From Manduca sexta (lineage: Eukaryota; Arthropoda; Insecta; Lepidoptera; Sphingidae), in the NCBI RefSeq assembly GCF_014839805.1, contig NC_051134.1, positions 6,479,170 through 6,543,169 on the forward strand: a DNA stretch of 64,000 bases. The letters are read 5' to 3'. Under the pieces are notes generated by a model. The model was not told the DNA's origin. It ran no database searches and was given only the letters and a program-made list of their open reading frames with translations. Shown here piece after piece: positions 36,093 through 48,030 of this stretch (its first letter is position 1; each line of letters starts with the position of its first letter). A program made the position numbers and the translations under genes.

Positions 36093-36654
36093 GGGATTAA
36101 TGTATTGGACCTTTGGATCAATTAAATAAAGTTTAGTATTCTTTAATAATGACAAGCCGCTAATATTATTTGTATGGTCAAAATTGGTCCTTCGAGCCGG
36201 ATGTTAGATTCAGATGTCTTAAATCATAAGCTTGTAATATTCCTCGGTGTAGGAGTTTTATCGTGACTGTCGTACTGAGGTCTCCAGTTCAACTCCGGAT
36301 AACAATGATCTTTGGGTATGAGATAATGTGGATTATTATGTAGTATTTGGAATTTCATATTTCTAGTAATGTGCAGTGACGTAATAGCCATATAACCCGA
36401 TTCCTACCAGCTTTCCAGTAGAGTTTATGTGCAATCTACTTAGCATTAAAATGATTTGCAGACGATATTTATCCATATTAGTACCTATATGTTATGTTGG
36501 GTTCCTTTCGGAAAATTTCACCCTTCGCCACTAAAAGTATGACTATTATAGAATGAGACTTGTGCTCAATAGATAACTAGTTATTGCCGGTGGATTTGCA
36601 CGCAAAGGAATATGGTTAGTAGATATATAAAAGTACCTCGTGTTCTTTTGTATA

Positions 36655-36870
36655 CGTGGACGGGAAAGTTGACCCCACTACATCTGATGGTAAGTGGACT
36701 GATGAGAGATGATTACCCTTCGTTAGTCGATACAATTATGCCGGCCTGTTGGAACGGGATATACACAAGCTGATCTCGTAACGCGACACCTACTCATTAT
36801 GGCGGGTTTTAAAGCCCTGTGTACAGTGTTCGCTATCCGGGCGGATTTAAAAAATCCTACCATCAGCAAA
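36655..36870. repeat. Dispersed repeat R3, opposite orientation
   Basis: GTGGACGGGAAAGTTGACCC, CATCTGATGGTAAGTGGACT, ATGCCGGCCTGTTGGAACG and TATGGCGGGTTTTAAAGCCC are reverse complements of blocks in the 47790-48030 copy. Confidence 0.55.
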
Positions 36871-36959
36871 AATGTCATGTGCTTTGGAGTTTAAGCTTAA
36901 TCCATAATAAATTTTATTAAAATCGAATCATCATGAAAGCTTTCGTTAAGACGTCGTTT

Positions 36960-37016
36960 CATACTAATGCAGTTTCTATTGTTTCTCCATACTGTAGTTC
37001 CTATTGCATTAGTATG
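36960..37016. repeat. Short inverted repeat
   Basis: Arms 36960-36971 (CATACTAATGCA) and 37005-37016 are exact reverse complements around a 33-base loop; partial pairing may extend inward. Function unknown. Confidence 0.5.
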
Positions 37017-37230
37017 GATAAAATTACGTCGATAAATCGAAAACCGCCTATAAGGTAACGCTAATGGTAGATGTGAATAGCATGATTGTCCGTCTGCGTT
37101 AGCCAAATTATATATCATTTCGGTGCGGGCCGAATGACGTGTTGGCGCCTTGTTGGCCGCCCGCTTATTACGTTGCGGGTTCGACAGACCGTGACACTGA
37201 CAGGAAGGGATTCAGAATTTCTCTACTATA

Positions 37231-37343
37231 AATAATATCAGTCCTGTATTATATACTGTCCCACTGTTGGGCACGGGCCTCTACTACTGAGGGGGATTAG
37301 GCCTTAGTCCACCACGCTGTAGTGCGGATTGGTAGACTTCACT
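37231..37343 (-). repeat. SINE1, tail half only
   Basis: AATAATATCAGCCCTGTATT, CCACTGTTGGGCACGGGCCT, GGATTAGGCCTTAGTCCACC, then it stops within the body. The tRNA-like head is absent. Confidence 0.65.
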
Positions 37344-38233
37344 TGGTAGATATTGTTAAGAGTTAAATTGTGTTGGAAATAAGGACGCAAATGAATAAGC
37401 TAATACTTGGAAGAGTGACCTGGCATTTTGAAATATTTATTTTTATGTCCTGTCACATGGCTCACTTTACTTCGATATCAGACAATTGTTTTACTAGCCC
37501 TCATCACTGAGTGTATTATTTTATTTCCAATAAATTGTATTTACAGTTTGTAAAGTTGTAACCTTGTTTCATCAAATTGTGTGACAATATTGAAGTTAAC
37601 GCATGAATTGGAATTTACTTAGACCAAGGTAGAAGGTAGGCCAAGTCCTGAATTAACGTGTAGTTTATTTTTATTTCTTAAAAGTGGATAGTGAAATTTT
37701 ATGTTGAAAAAAGATCTGTTGGTAGAGCTTTCTTATGCGGTATTTCCAGTTTAACATTGTAATGACAAAGAAAATACCAGATCATGCATAGACGAAACGA
37801 TGGCGCTCGCGTGGTACACTTCTGCCTATATCTGATAATGAAAAGACATAAAAATGTTTATATTATGTATCACTTACTATCGAGAGACCGCTTCCTCGTT
37901 TCCCTCTGCTACAAAAATTAAAATAGGTCACGTTGATCCCACAGTCATTTCACAACCCAAATCCACACCTGTTTTCAATCTCGAACATCAATAATAACTG
38001 ATATTACATGATTAGTGGCTGGAACTTAGCATTTTTAGTTAACCGCCGATCGACGTTACTTTGTGCTTAAATTGCTCCTAAGTATAGTTTAGTTAAGTAT
38101 AAGTGTTGGTTAGTCGGACTATCTCGTGAGTTATTTGTTGAGTTCTAAAGCTTTGTCAGAATCTAGGGAAAGTCTATGAAAGTCTCTCGCGAATACTTGT
38201 GGGTAAGTTATATAAAACATTCGAATTATTAAT

Positions 38234-38495
38234 GACTGCCTCAGTGGCGTAGTTGTCTGCATGCGCGGTACAGCACTCTGAGGTCCTGGGTTCGAATCCC
38301 GGGTCGGGCAAAGTGATATTTGGGTTTTCTGCTCAGTATTAGCCCGGAATTTGTGCCCGATATGGCGATAAGCTCGCCCCCTATCACGTCATGGGACGGA
38401 ACACACTTGGCGAAAAGTGAATGCCCTGGTTGTGCCTCTGCATACATCTTCGGGGATAAATGCCTGATGTGTGTTTTGTGAGTGTGTTAATACAA
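38234..38495 (+). repeat. SINE2, complete copy
   Basis: tRNA-derived head with A box TGGCGTAGTTG and B box GGTTCGAATCCCG, then the body (GGCAAAGTGATATTTGGGTT, CCGATATGGCGATAAGCTCG, ATGGGACGGAACACACTTGG) and tail GATGTGTGTTTTGTGAG. This is the reference copy for SINE2 fragments in the window. The target duplication is unclear. Confidence 0.8.
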
Positions 38496-38525
38496 TGGTA
38501 AAATACTAGAATCTACTAATAATAT

Positions 38526-38885
38526 GATAATATCAGCCCTATATTATGTATAATGTCCCACTGCTGGGCACGGGCCTCTCTACTACTAAGAGAATGTAAC
38601 AGTGTTTGTGCAATGCTTTTTTTATATATACACAGCAAAGTAACCCACTGCTGCTGATGGTAAGTGGAGCGGGGTCCAATAGAATGTCGACTGACGAGAG
38701 ATGATTACCCCTCAGCATTCGAAACAATTTTGCCGGCCTGTTGGAACGTTGTGTTCAGTGGTTGTTATCCGAGCAGATATAAAATATATCTTATCACCAG
38801 CAATGCTGCTTGGAGTCAAAAATAGACACTGCAGTGGTCTCTACCCAGTCTCTCACATACACATGATCTACTATAATATTATTGA
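38526..38885. repeat. SINE1 tail piece plus R3 and LINE-end fragments
   Basis: Bases 38526-38592 are a SINE1 tail (GATAATATCAGCCCTATATT). Bases 38625-38790 are R3 in opposite orientation (CTGATGGTAAGTGGAGC, GATGATTACCCCTCAGCATT, TGCCGGCCTGTTGGAACG). Bases 38800-38885 carry a piece of the LINE-end family (AATAGACACTGCAGTGG, CTCTCACATACACATGATCT). Confidence 0.55.
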
Positions 38886-39139
38886 ATATAACAGCACTGG
38901 CTTTAGATCACAGCTCTGCACGTATTCTTATTAATACCTTAATAGGTACCTGTACCATAAAAAAAAAAACCGGAGACCTCCCGTAAATGAGAATTTAATT
39001 GTAAAAATCGTTTCAAAGTAACGTGAGATCGTGTAAATCACCCTTTACTACAACACATTCCAATTTCATTTATAAGTCGCAAACAATTCCAAGAATTGAA
39101 TGTTTAAAACAAAAAGTTTACAAACAAAATTAGTTACCA

Positions 39140-39297
39140 AACGGGTTTGAACCCGCGGCCCCGCGGTTCCGCTATGTCAAGTTCAAGGGCGCTGCAGTTG
39201 CATGCAGGCGGCCATGTTGGCGCGTGACGTCAGCGGGCGGGCCGCCGCGAGCCACGCCTCCGCCCCGCCCCCGGCCCCCGCCTGCTCACGAGCGGCT
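39140..39297. promoter_or_regulatory. GC-rich island with CRE-like site
   Basis: A sharply GC-rich block in AT-rich DNA. It includes a full TGACGTCA palindrome at 39225-39232, GCCATGTTGG, and GC-box-like CCGCCCCGCCCCCGGCCCC. A GGTTTGAACCC motif at its left edge resembles a Pol III B box. It looks like a promoter or CpG island, but no adjacent coding exon is recognisable. Confidence 0.4.
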
Positions 39298-40404
39298 TTT
39301 TATGTTTTTGTTTATGTTCAAATGAATGGAATTGTTGATAAATTTGCGCATGAAGTTGTGTAGGGTCTGGGTTCGAGTCTCAGATCTATTCAGTTCTCTT
39401 TTAGAAGTGTCGTTTTGAAATTTGTGCTTTGTCATGCGACTATAAAGTTTATTTTTATTTCTACAGACTTTCTAGGTCTGGGAGCGTGTTAGGACTGAAT
39501 GGTTTTAGGTTCGATTTTTAAAACACGCAACCATGGGTTTATGGAACACATAACCGGAGATTATTTATTGGTTGACATCAGGCGTAACAATGTACCCTAA
39601 TCATTTATGCAACGTGCTTGTGAAGGTTTACTCTATATTAGAACAGAATAAGGATAGGTTAGAATTTGAAAAAAAAAAGATTATGTAAAGTGTAACTCCT
39701 GCTAGTCTAGTCAAACCATCTTAATAGCATAGGCCCGTGTCCAGCAGTATTATAAAGGCAGGCGGAAAGAGAAGACCCAAAGTCAATACCGGTGTTTGCT
39801 ATAAGAAACCAAATAAAAACAAAATAAGTTACCACTCCTCTTATTAACGCACGTGAATTAAATACCAATGATGAATTTGTTTAAATTATTCTTAGAGTTT
39901 AGTATCAGTCTGGAATTGTGTCCGATCTATAGTAGACCCACTACATATTAACATAGCTTGCCAAATGCAAGCGTGTTACATTTCTACCTACCCTTATAAA
40001 GGGAAAAGGACATTAAGTTGCTGAAGTCGCGCCGTGATGTTTTGGATTATTTGATGGTATAGATCACCACTCATACAATCTTATCTTACTTCTAATACAA
40101 TCCGTGGGTCACTATCCACTAGGTGAAGGTTCCAGTTGAAAAATTAACGAAATGCTCTAAACAACAAAAAAATATTATATTTTTTTCTCTGTATCTTGTA
40201 TCTACTGTAGAATATAGCTCAAACTTATTTAGAAAATAGTAATACCAAAGTTTCTTGCTAGTTCTTCTCTAATGAGAACTGCTTTCTCAACTGGTGGTAG
40301 GGTTAATACTGACGGAATCTAAATAATGTATAACATTATAAAGGTTCAAATAAATCACTTCATTAAAAAAAAAAAACAACAGCAACATGCACACCTTGCC
40401 TGGC
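39298..40404. other. Spacer with no supported gene
   Basis: AT-rich. A fragment at 39360-39390 (GGGTTCGAGTCTCAGATC) may be a decayed SINE2 B box. Nothing else is recognised. Confidence 0.45.
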
Positions 40405-40581
40405 ATTTTGTGTCGTACTCGAACCTTTGCGATACCACGGTGCGAGCCTATCGTCGTATCGAGCACAACTTCAGAATGTGGGTTGATTTTGAGCAGAAAA
40501 AACAAATATCACTATTTCGGGATTCGAACCCGGAACATACGAGCGCTGTCGTATCGCGCACGTAATATACGCCATCGAGGT
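40405..40581 (-). repeat. SINE2 copy, minus strand, missing tail
   Basis: On the + strand: GTGCGAGCCTATCGTCGTAT, CAAATATCACTATTTCGGGA, then TTCGAACCCGG (B box) and ATACGCCATCGAGG (A-box side). The divergent left part may begin near 40405. Confidence 0.65.
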
Positions 40582-42330
40582 AATCATTTATTTCCATTAC
40601 AAAGTAATATAATATCAGACAAGCTGTCTGTTCTCTTGCCTCTGTACCATGGGAATGATAATTCTCACGGGCGGAACCGACAGCAAAACAGTACATATTT
40701 ATTTTTTCTTCACCCGAACAGCTGTCCCGATCAGTATAATCAAAACCTGTAATTGTTCGTACTTCAGTGCACTGATTGAAATTCGGTGTAACTCGGCAGT
40801 CGCGTCTCGTCAGCGCGCCAAACATAACGGGCTGTCAACGCATGCGCAGTCGCTGGCGCACAGAAGTGCAAGTTTGACGGCATATTATACAGAACTTGAA
40901 TGTTTAATGTCATGTTTTTTTATATGGAGAAAGGCCCTCGTCTCATAGACCCATAATGAATAATAAAAAAAAATATAAAAAAATATATATTATGTACTGT
41001 TGCATAATCTAGGATATATTATAATGGTTATTGTGATATATTGATCAGAAAATCAGCACAGCCCAACGGTAACACTTCCGGGCCGTTGGCGGCGCAGGGC
41101 GAACGTCTCCGGTGTGCTGTGCTGTATTTAATGTATATTTTGTTGTTTTATTCCACTACCCAAGAACACACAAAGTGAAGGACACCACGGTAGTTTCTCT
41201 CTTAATTAGACGCTGTGTTTGTTGCATAGTATTCTAATTCTCTGTACGAATTTCTTAGGGATTTGGAGCCTGCCTACCCCCAATACGTCAAACTATCTCA
41301 GTAATAGAGGAGACCTCTGCCCCGTAATAAATAATTTTAATTCTTCATTCCGATTTCCCCTGCCCATGAAGCGAAGCAGTCGCAAAGGGTGAAGTTTTCC
41401 AAAAGGTAATCTGACACAAAATATAGATACTATTAATATGCATAAATGAGGGTTGCAAATCATTTCAATGATAATTATATTTTATATAAATTACGAAAAG
41501 GATGACGGTAGGAATCAGGTTTGTACCCTTGGCTACTGCAGCGTCAGTTATATCTTTAATTGGATGTATACTGACTGCAGAACATAGGTTAAAGGAAGAC
41601 AATCTAGTCTTAATGCAATTAAGTGCTTAAGTATTGTTTATAATTCTGTGCTATGCCTTTTTTTTACTTTATTTAAGGAAAGCTTACAGGCTAATAACAA
41701 ATAACAATGTGAATAAGATTTGTAGGTAAAACTAAGTTGCTAATTACAAGCCTCCACTAATAAATTAACAGCATATTGCATTACAATAATTGAGAACATC
41801 CACAATCAGGGTGTACACAAACCCTTGATTATGATGATGCCTCTTATATAAATAAATAAAATAAAAATAAAAAGCCTTTTATTTCTTGCTATGAGTAATG
41901 CTTAACAATAAGATATTTAAGATGCCACTTATATTACACCAATGAGTAAGTATAATAAAAGCAAAGACATGAAAAAATCTAGCGCACAGTCTTATTAAAA
42001 TTTTGTTGAAAGGAACCTGTTGGAATGAGACTATGACCGATTTTCGCTATGTACGGTTATTCAGTTAGATAAAAGATTGATATCCTCAGAACGATTAAAG
42101 GTCATGTGACTTTATAAGTTCATGCCTTTGTCCACTAAGGGTTATGCGTACAATTAGTGTACACTTCGCAGAGATCATATTTGTCTTATGTGGGAAGCGA
42201 GACATTCTCTAGCCTATACGGCTAACGTGTTAAGTAATAAAAAAAAAAAAATTCACGTCGAATTGAAAACCTCCTCCTTTTTTTTGAAGTCGGTTAAAAA
42301 TCTCAGCGGCAGGAGGGTTTGTTTATCATA
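40582..42330. other. Spacer with no supported gene; one retroelement tail
   Basis: Around 40790-40870 is a GC-richer patch with GCATGCGCAGT, like an NRF1-type site. At 41835-41890, AAATAAATAAAATAAAAATA then AAAGCCTTTTATTTCTTG looks like the reversed 3' tail of a LINE. No coding exon is supported. Confidence 0.4.
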
Positions 42331-42438
42331 TAATAATATCAGCCCTGTATTATATACTGTCCCACTGTTGGGCACGGGCCTCCTCTACGACTGAGAGGGA
42401 TTAGGCGTTAGTCCACCACGCTGCTAGTGCGGATTGGT
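42331..42438 (-). repeat. SINE1, tail half only
   Basis: TAATAATATCAGCCCTGTAT through GGATTAGGCGTTAGTCCACC and AGTGCGGATTGGTT. Head missing. Confidence 0.65.
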
Positions 42439-42857
42439 TTGTTTGTTAAAGAGAAAATACGCATTGCCTTACCTAAGAATCGAACGTTACTATTTACTTT
42501 ACCTCGTTAAACCGTTAATCCAATACAGACTAGTTACCTTACGGCAATGGCCATGCCCTGTGGCCCACCCTGTCGGCAATAACTCAACGTGGCGGGCAAA
42601 AAGCGTCTGTCGGCGAGATCAAAGCGCACGCCGCGTTCAGACGCCGTTGAAATGACTTGTTTCTCAGTTAGCTTAGTGTAAACACGCCGCAACATCAAAC
42701 GCGCCGCCGCCCTAACCGACAGTTCTCGACTCGATTGCGCATCGTCTAGAACCCTAATGAACTGCCAATCATTAACGTTTTACAATAGGTGTGCCGAAAG
42801 TTGGATTTTTTTGTCGAAATGTTTGTCATCTCTGCATACATTGAGGTCGGAATCTTT

Positions 42858-43173
42858 AATAATAATAATATCAGCCCTGTATTATATACTTGCCCACTGC
42901 TGAGCACAGGCCTCCTCTACTACTGAGAGGGATTAGGCCTTAGTCCACCACGCTGGCCTAGTGCGGATTGGTAGACTTCATACACCTTCGAAATTCCTAT
43001 AGAGAACTTCTCAGATGAGCTGTTCCGTTAGAGCGAACGATAAATTCACAAATAATACACACATGCTTATTTTAGAAAAGTCAGAGGTGTGTGCCCTTGG
43101 GATTTGAACCTGCGGACATTCGTCTTGGCAGTCCGTTCCACACCCAACTAGGCTATCGACGCAATATTTTACA
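42858..43173 (-). repeat. SINE1, complete copy with 11-bp target duplication
   Basis: Full minus-strand SINE1: tail at 42858 (AATAATATCAGCCC), B box in GGGATTTGAACCTGCGG and A box in ACCCAACTAGGCTATCGAC. Both flanks carry TCGGAATCTTT (42847-42857 and 43174-43184), an 11-base target-site duplication expected from LINE-driven insertion. Confidence 0.85.
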
Positions 43174-43254
43174 TCGGAATCTTTGTATTGATAATAATTT
43201 TGAGGTGATTTGATGTATTTTTTTAGTTTTATTGCATTATACTGGTTATATTGA

Positions 43255-43680
43255 TGCTGATAGCGCCAGTAAGCGACCACCGTGTACAATGTATTAAAAC
43301 CCGCCATAGCGGCCCACATAAGTGTGTCGCGTTTCGGGATCAGCCTGAGTATATTTGGTTAAACAAGCCGGCATGCAGTATTGTAACTTTGACTTTACGG
43401 ATGAACAACACCTCAGTCCCCCCCGTGACTATGAAGGCTGCAAAGTCTTCGAAACGTCGGAAGAAAATAATAATATAAAAAACCACGATAAAACCCGAAT
43501 AATTGTTTAATTTCATGTCTAACTTTTGCATAAATATAAGAATTCATTACGCCGGCATAATTGCGTCAACTGGTGAGACGTTACCATCTCTAGTATTCAA
43601 CACTATCTTTACCTAACTCCGCTCACCCTCAGGTACAATGGGATGACTTTGCTGTCCATTTAAAATAATTAGAGAAGCAG
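43255..43680. repeat. Dispersed repeat R3, split by a Penelope-like insertion
   Basis: Left part 43255-43374 (AGCGACCACCGTGTACAATG, AAACCCGCCATAGCGGCCCA) and right part from 43551 (ATTGCGTCAACTGGTGAGAC, CTCACCCTCAGGTACAATG) together make one R3 copy. Confidence 0.65.
43375..43550 (+). mobile_element. 5'-truncated Penelope-like element nested in R3
   Basis: Contains GTAACTTTGACTTTACGGAT, CTATGAAGGCTGCAAAGTC, GAAACGTCGGAAGAAAATAA and CACGATAAAACCCGAATAA, as in the tail next to exon 14 of gene A. GCCGGCAT occurs on both sides (43367-43374 and 43551-43558), an 8-base target duplication that fixes both ends. Confidence 0.75.
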
Positions 43681-46022
43681 GTCTTCGATCCTCTACAAAT
43701 TGGAAATATAATCTTTACATAGTTCTAATATTTTTTTCTTATTCTACTTCAAATAAGATCCCGCCCCGGCGCCACTTTCCTCTTACACTAAGCATCTTCC
43801 ACCCGCCCTCAGTTTGTCGGTCCCGTTAATTTGACTTAAACAATATTGACTCAATGCCGGGGGCGATATTAAAACCACAGAACTATCAATTATTTGGCGC
43901 CCGTTAGTTCAAACGGGCCGATGTGATGGATGTATTTTTGTGATGGCGACTACCTCGTCTAGTCGGTCAGGTGTGGATTCTGGGGTGTTGTTTTGCGGGT
44001 ATTTGGTGTTTTGTGAGCGGGTTTCAACGGGATCGTTGCTTTGGAGGTAGAGTCAAAACGTATCTAAGAAAGGCCCGCATATTACACTGTTGGGAGATAG
44101 TTCTAGTTGGATTTTGTAGATTAGTAGATTTTGAATTATGCTGTAATTAGCCAGTATAGTTAGTTATACGTGGGAGAAAAAAAATAGTGTCGTCTATAAG
44201 GTTTTTAAAAATTTTCTATCTTCATCTCAATAATAAATGTTTCTCTCCGTACATTTCTTTGACCAATATTTACAAAATAAATCCCCCACACTGAAATACG
44301 TCTCTGGAGTCATAATTAAAGCTTAATTTCAAACGATTTCACGCCGACCGTAATAGAAAAACGATAGGGTCTGTATTTACCCAAATTATGGTTAAGTTGT
44401 GATTGATGGACGAAATGTACCAATTATGTGCCGATTTCGGGTCTTCACAGCTATTACCAACGCAGTTAAGGTAATTATAAAAAATTAAAGGGCTTTTTAA
44501 TAAAATGCTGGTAGAGCAATGTTCCGGTAACTTGTGTCTTGCGACTCGATCTAGTGTTTAAGAATGGCTTTTATGTGGGAATAGATAGGGTTTAAGTGTG
44601 TTTGTCTCTATCAACCTCGAATTAAACTTAGGGATTAATATTTTATATATGCTGTTTGCGCTAGAATGGATAATTGCTGAATAAACCATCAAATATTTTA
44701 AGGTAGAGTTTTCTCTACTATCCTTCCTTACCACACTTTCATGTAGAGTAAAATCAACATATCAAGCATGGTATACATAAGATTTAGGGTAGTTTTTACA
44801 ACTTGCTGTAGGTGTAAATGATGAACACAACCCAAAGAAAATCATTAAGAAATCACACAAGGTATCTAGGATTCAAGCTCAAGATCTCCTTGCGCTGCTG
44901 GCTATGGAGCTCTCAAGACACCTAAACCTCATCCCGACGAAACAAACTAACACAACAGCCGTGACGGGGCAATTACCGGCGACTGCGCCGCGTCAGCTCT
45001 CAAACGATAACAAAAACACGGCGAGCGATGAGATCAAAGATCGTGCAATTAGGTCGGTGCAATGCGATACTACATCAAAGAGTTGCGTTAAGGGGCGGTT
45101 GTGGGCGTGCGACTGCGTTGGAAATGTAGCTTAAATTTTAAATATGGAATCTATATACATTAGTAGACTTTTTTAAGGAATATCTATTTGAATAATATAA
45201 AGTATTTTTGCCGAGAAATAGTATTGTGCAAACAATTTTGTGTTCAGTTTTGTAGAATATTGTGGGTGGCTAAATTATTGGCTGTTTTGTGATTTTTAAC
45301 GTAAATTTAAATCTTTTATTACGATGAGCGCAAAGCAGGGAATCGTTATTTAAATTTCTGAGTGATGTTACAATTGCTTTAAGAATTGTGAAGTTTAGTC
45401 TTTGCCATCAGCAACCTGGACGAAGCCAATGCTGTAAACTACTTTATTCTTTTAGCTCGAGAGCGAACATTTTATATGTTATTCCAGCTCCATGTTTATT
45501 TTAATAATGATATTTAATGTTCACGGAACGTAAGGTAACTGTCCTGTTGCTTAACATTTTGTATGGATAACACTATTTTAACATCAGCTTAAGTGCATTC
45601 ACCATTCAAAGTAATAGTGATAAAACGCATTTATTGCACAAGCCGTAATCATTCAGCGTGGAAGTCAACATTAACCGCTCTAATTTCTTTTTCGGTAAGC
45701 GATGCGTCGCGTCAAACCCTTTTAGTATGACGGGCGCTTGCCACCCGCGATGTAGGGCTGTCAACCTCACAGGTTTTTTGTTAAATTATTTTAAGCTGTC
45801 GCGATAATGGGATCTCATGATCATCTAGACAGCTGCTCAGGAAAAAATAATATGGATATTGAGATGATCCGCTCGGTAGGGAAAGTTTATTTTTATTTTA
45901 TTGTGTGATGAATAATCTATTCACGTTAAGAGGTGCGAATGCTCAAGATGAGGTACCCAAAAATATTCCCCATAAACACTCGTAAAACTGATCACCGAAA
46001 GTTTCCAATTCCAAACCTATAC
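43681..46022. other. Spacer with no supported gene
   Basis: Mixed base composition. A GC-richer patch at 44890-45130 reads open on the + strand but shows no family likeness, no splice context and biased, low-complexity residues. I do not call a gene. Confidence 0.4.
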
Positions 46023-46202
46023 CTCACAATCTTGAGCCAGAAGTAGCCCTGTGAGGCCACAAAGCGCCGCTGGCGTGAAATACATGTAATTGAAAAGTGC
46101 CCCGCGATCGTCCGCCACAATGAGGCCCGACATGACACCGATGAGAATTTTAATTGCCGCCACTCCAATTTTCACGGCTGACACCGTCATTTGCAGGCTC
46201 AT
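46023..46202 (-). CDS. Possible first coding exon of an unidentified membrane protein
   Basis: Sixty codons from ATG at 46202 down to 46023, followed by a GT donor (GTATAG). An in-frame stop lies upstream of the ATG. The peptide has two hydrophobic stretches, about residues 12-29 (IGVAAIKILIGVMSGLIV) and 40-55 (YMYFTPAALCGLTGLL), joined by a short polar ADDRGALFN. Its GC-rich third positions stand out from the AT-rich surroundings, as expected for a real exon. I could not find the next exon further left on the minus strand, and the family is not recognised. It could be chance; confidence is low. Confidence 0.3.
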
Positions 46203-46918
46203 TCTGGGTTGGTTATCGATTTTTTTTCAAATTGCCTTTGTTGGCACAGTGTATGACCGCTGTCAGTTTGGCGCCTGTTTTATATTACTGACCAAACGAG
46301 GAATCTCACTTTATGGTAAGCGTCATAACTGTTTATAGATAGAACCAACTCCATAAGCAGTTGGAATTAAAAAGCGCACGTCTCATGCGCATAGCACTGC
46401 AATTGTTGCACTAAGTCATATCCTGCCATATCGGAAAATAAATGTTATTGTCAAGGGTTCTGTAGAATATGTGTACACACATATAAGTGTCCCATTAAGA
46501 TCAAATACTGCATATGTAATGTAGACCTCTCACGATCATATACCTATATACTGCCACGAAATCAAAATGGTCTTTACAAAGTTTTGCGTCTTCTTCAAAG
46601 CGTCAAATATATTTATATTTATGATAACGGAAGTTATGGTTCATTTCGTGCAATATATTTCCGGCCACGTAAATATTAAAGGATACCAAATGGAGCATCG
46701 GCCACTATATCCATAGCATCAAGAAATGCAATCAAAAACCTCAAAACGAAGGAATTTAAAGCATCATTTCGTGAAACGCGTCCAGCAGTTTACAGATGCC
46801 TCTCGATGGGAACAATGCGCAATTCCAGGCTCACATGTGTAAATTAAAAAAATAGGTAAGAGCAAGCAGGACTCACGCATTAAGGGTTCCGTTTGCTAAA
46901 ATCTTTTGTCTTTACTAA
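46203..46918. other. Spacer with no supported gene
   Basis: If the exon at 46023-46202 is real, this contains its 5' UTR and promoter. Nothing diagnostic is seen. Confidence 0.35.
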
Positions 46919-47150
46919 TAATAATAATAATATCAGCCCTGTATTATATACTTGCCCACTGCTGAGCACGGGCCTCCTCTACTGCTGAGAGGGATTGTTT
47001 TTACTTGTTAATATACATTGACCATCCTTTATGTCCAATGACGATAGGCTTACACTTTATTACACCATGGGACGAGATACACATAGCGGAACCCTGATTA
47101 CACCTCTGCCTACGCCTTCGAGGATAAAGGCTTAATGTGTGTAGAGACAC
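46919..47150. repeat. SINE1 tail piece followed by SINE2 body piece
   Basis: Bases 46919-46996 are SINE1 minus strand (ATCAGCCCTGTATTATATAC, GAGCACGGGCCTCCTCTACT). Bases 47029-47150 are SINE2 + strand body (ATGACGATAGGCTTACAC, CACCTCTGCCTACGCCTTCG, AGGATAAAGGCTTAATGTGT). Confidence 0.6.
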
Positions 47151-47789
47151 ATAAGCAACGATAGTAATGGAGTCACGTTGTTGAAGTTAGTTTTTATAAA
47201 TGAAGTTGAATGTGAATTGCTGTTGCTGGTTTCTTGGGTCAAATTCTTGGAGATCTTAACAATCCATCCTCTTTGTACTCCCTATACTTTTTCTTCAAAG
47301 CCAACAGCACATTCCTCCCCATATATTTCAACGGCCTTTGGTACAAAATCTATGCAAATTTCAACTTACTCATAAGGTGAAAGATCCGTCAGATCGCATA
47401 TGATGTGGTCTTACTTGGGTTCGGTTAAAAGTATCCTTTCTTTACGGAACTCTGAAATGAATAATGAGTACACATTTTCGCCAACTCCATGCACGTCATT
47501 CGAAGGTCAGTGAAGGACGATCTGCATCATTGCTTTAATCAATAAAGACATTATTGTAATTATGTATTTATGTGTAATTAATTAAATTAGGGTTTTTACT
47601 GTATTCATTTACATAATAACTGTTTTTAATTACAAAGATACAGTCGTATGCATATTTAATTTGTATACCGTTATAAAACTAGAAGTTCTTGATTTGCTAC
47701 ATTAACTGTTTAATCTAATATTGTCAGATTCCTGCCATTATGTGTATCGTATTGCAAGTTGTAACTTAAACAATTCACTACTGGTGGTA
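47151..47789. other. Spacer with no supported gene
   Basis: AT-rich; nothing recognised. Confidence 0.45.
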
Positions 47790-48030
47790 GGATATATATT
47801 TTATATCCGCCCGTATAGCCACCACCATACACGAGGTGTTAAAACCCGCCATAGTGGCACACGTAAGTGTGTCGCGTTCCGGGATCAGCCTGTGGATCCG
47901 GTTCCAACAGGCCGACATAATTGTGTCGACGGTCGAGGGGTAATCATCTCACGCAGTCGGCATTCTATTGGACCCTATTCCACTTACCATCAGGTGCAGA
48001 GGTCACTTTGCCGTCCACGTTCAAAAAAAC
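47790..48030. repeat. Dispersed repeat R3, best copy
   Basis: ATATATTTTATATCCGCCCG, GTTAAAACCCGCCATAGTGG, GTGTGTCGCGTTCCGGGATC, CAACAGGCCGACATAATTG, CTTACCATCAGGTGCAGAGG. It is used here as the reference for the R3 family. It has no coding capacity and no tRNA-like head, so it is not an obvious SINE. Confidence 0.6.

Noticed and set aside
38234..38310. tRNA-like A and B boxes
   Set aside because: They are heads of SINE2 with a long non-tRNA body and many copies; the cloverleaf is not complete, so no tRNA gene is called. The same applies at 27400-27470, 43080-43160 and 60560-60645.
38241..38447. Open frames over SINE2 copies (also 60434-60730 and 40387-40825)
   Set aside because: They recur on both strands of different repeat copies and carry no family features; they are accidental frames in SINEs.
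44904..45134. 76-codon + strand frame in a GC-richer patch
   Set aside because: Low-complexity Thr/Asn/Arg residues, no domain or splice support.
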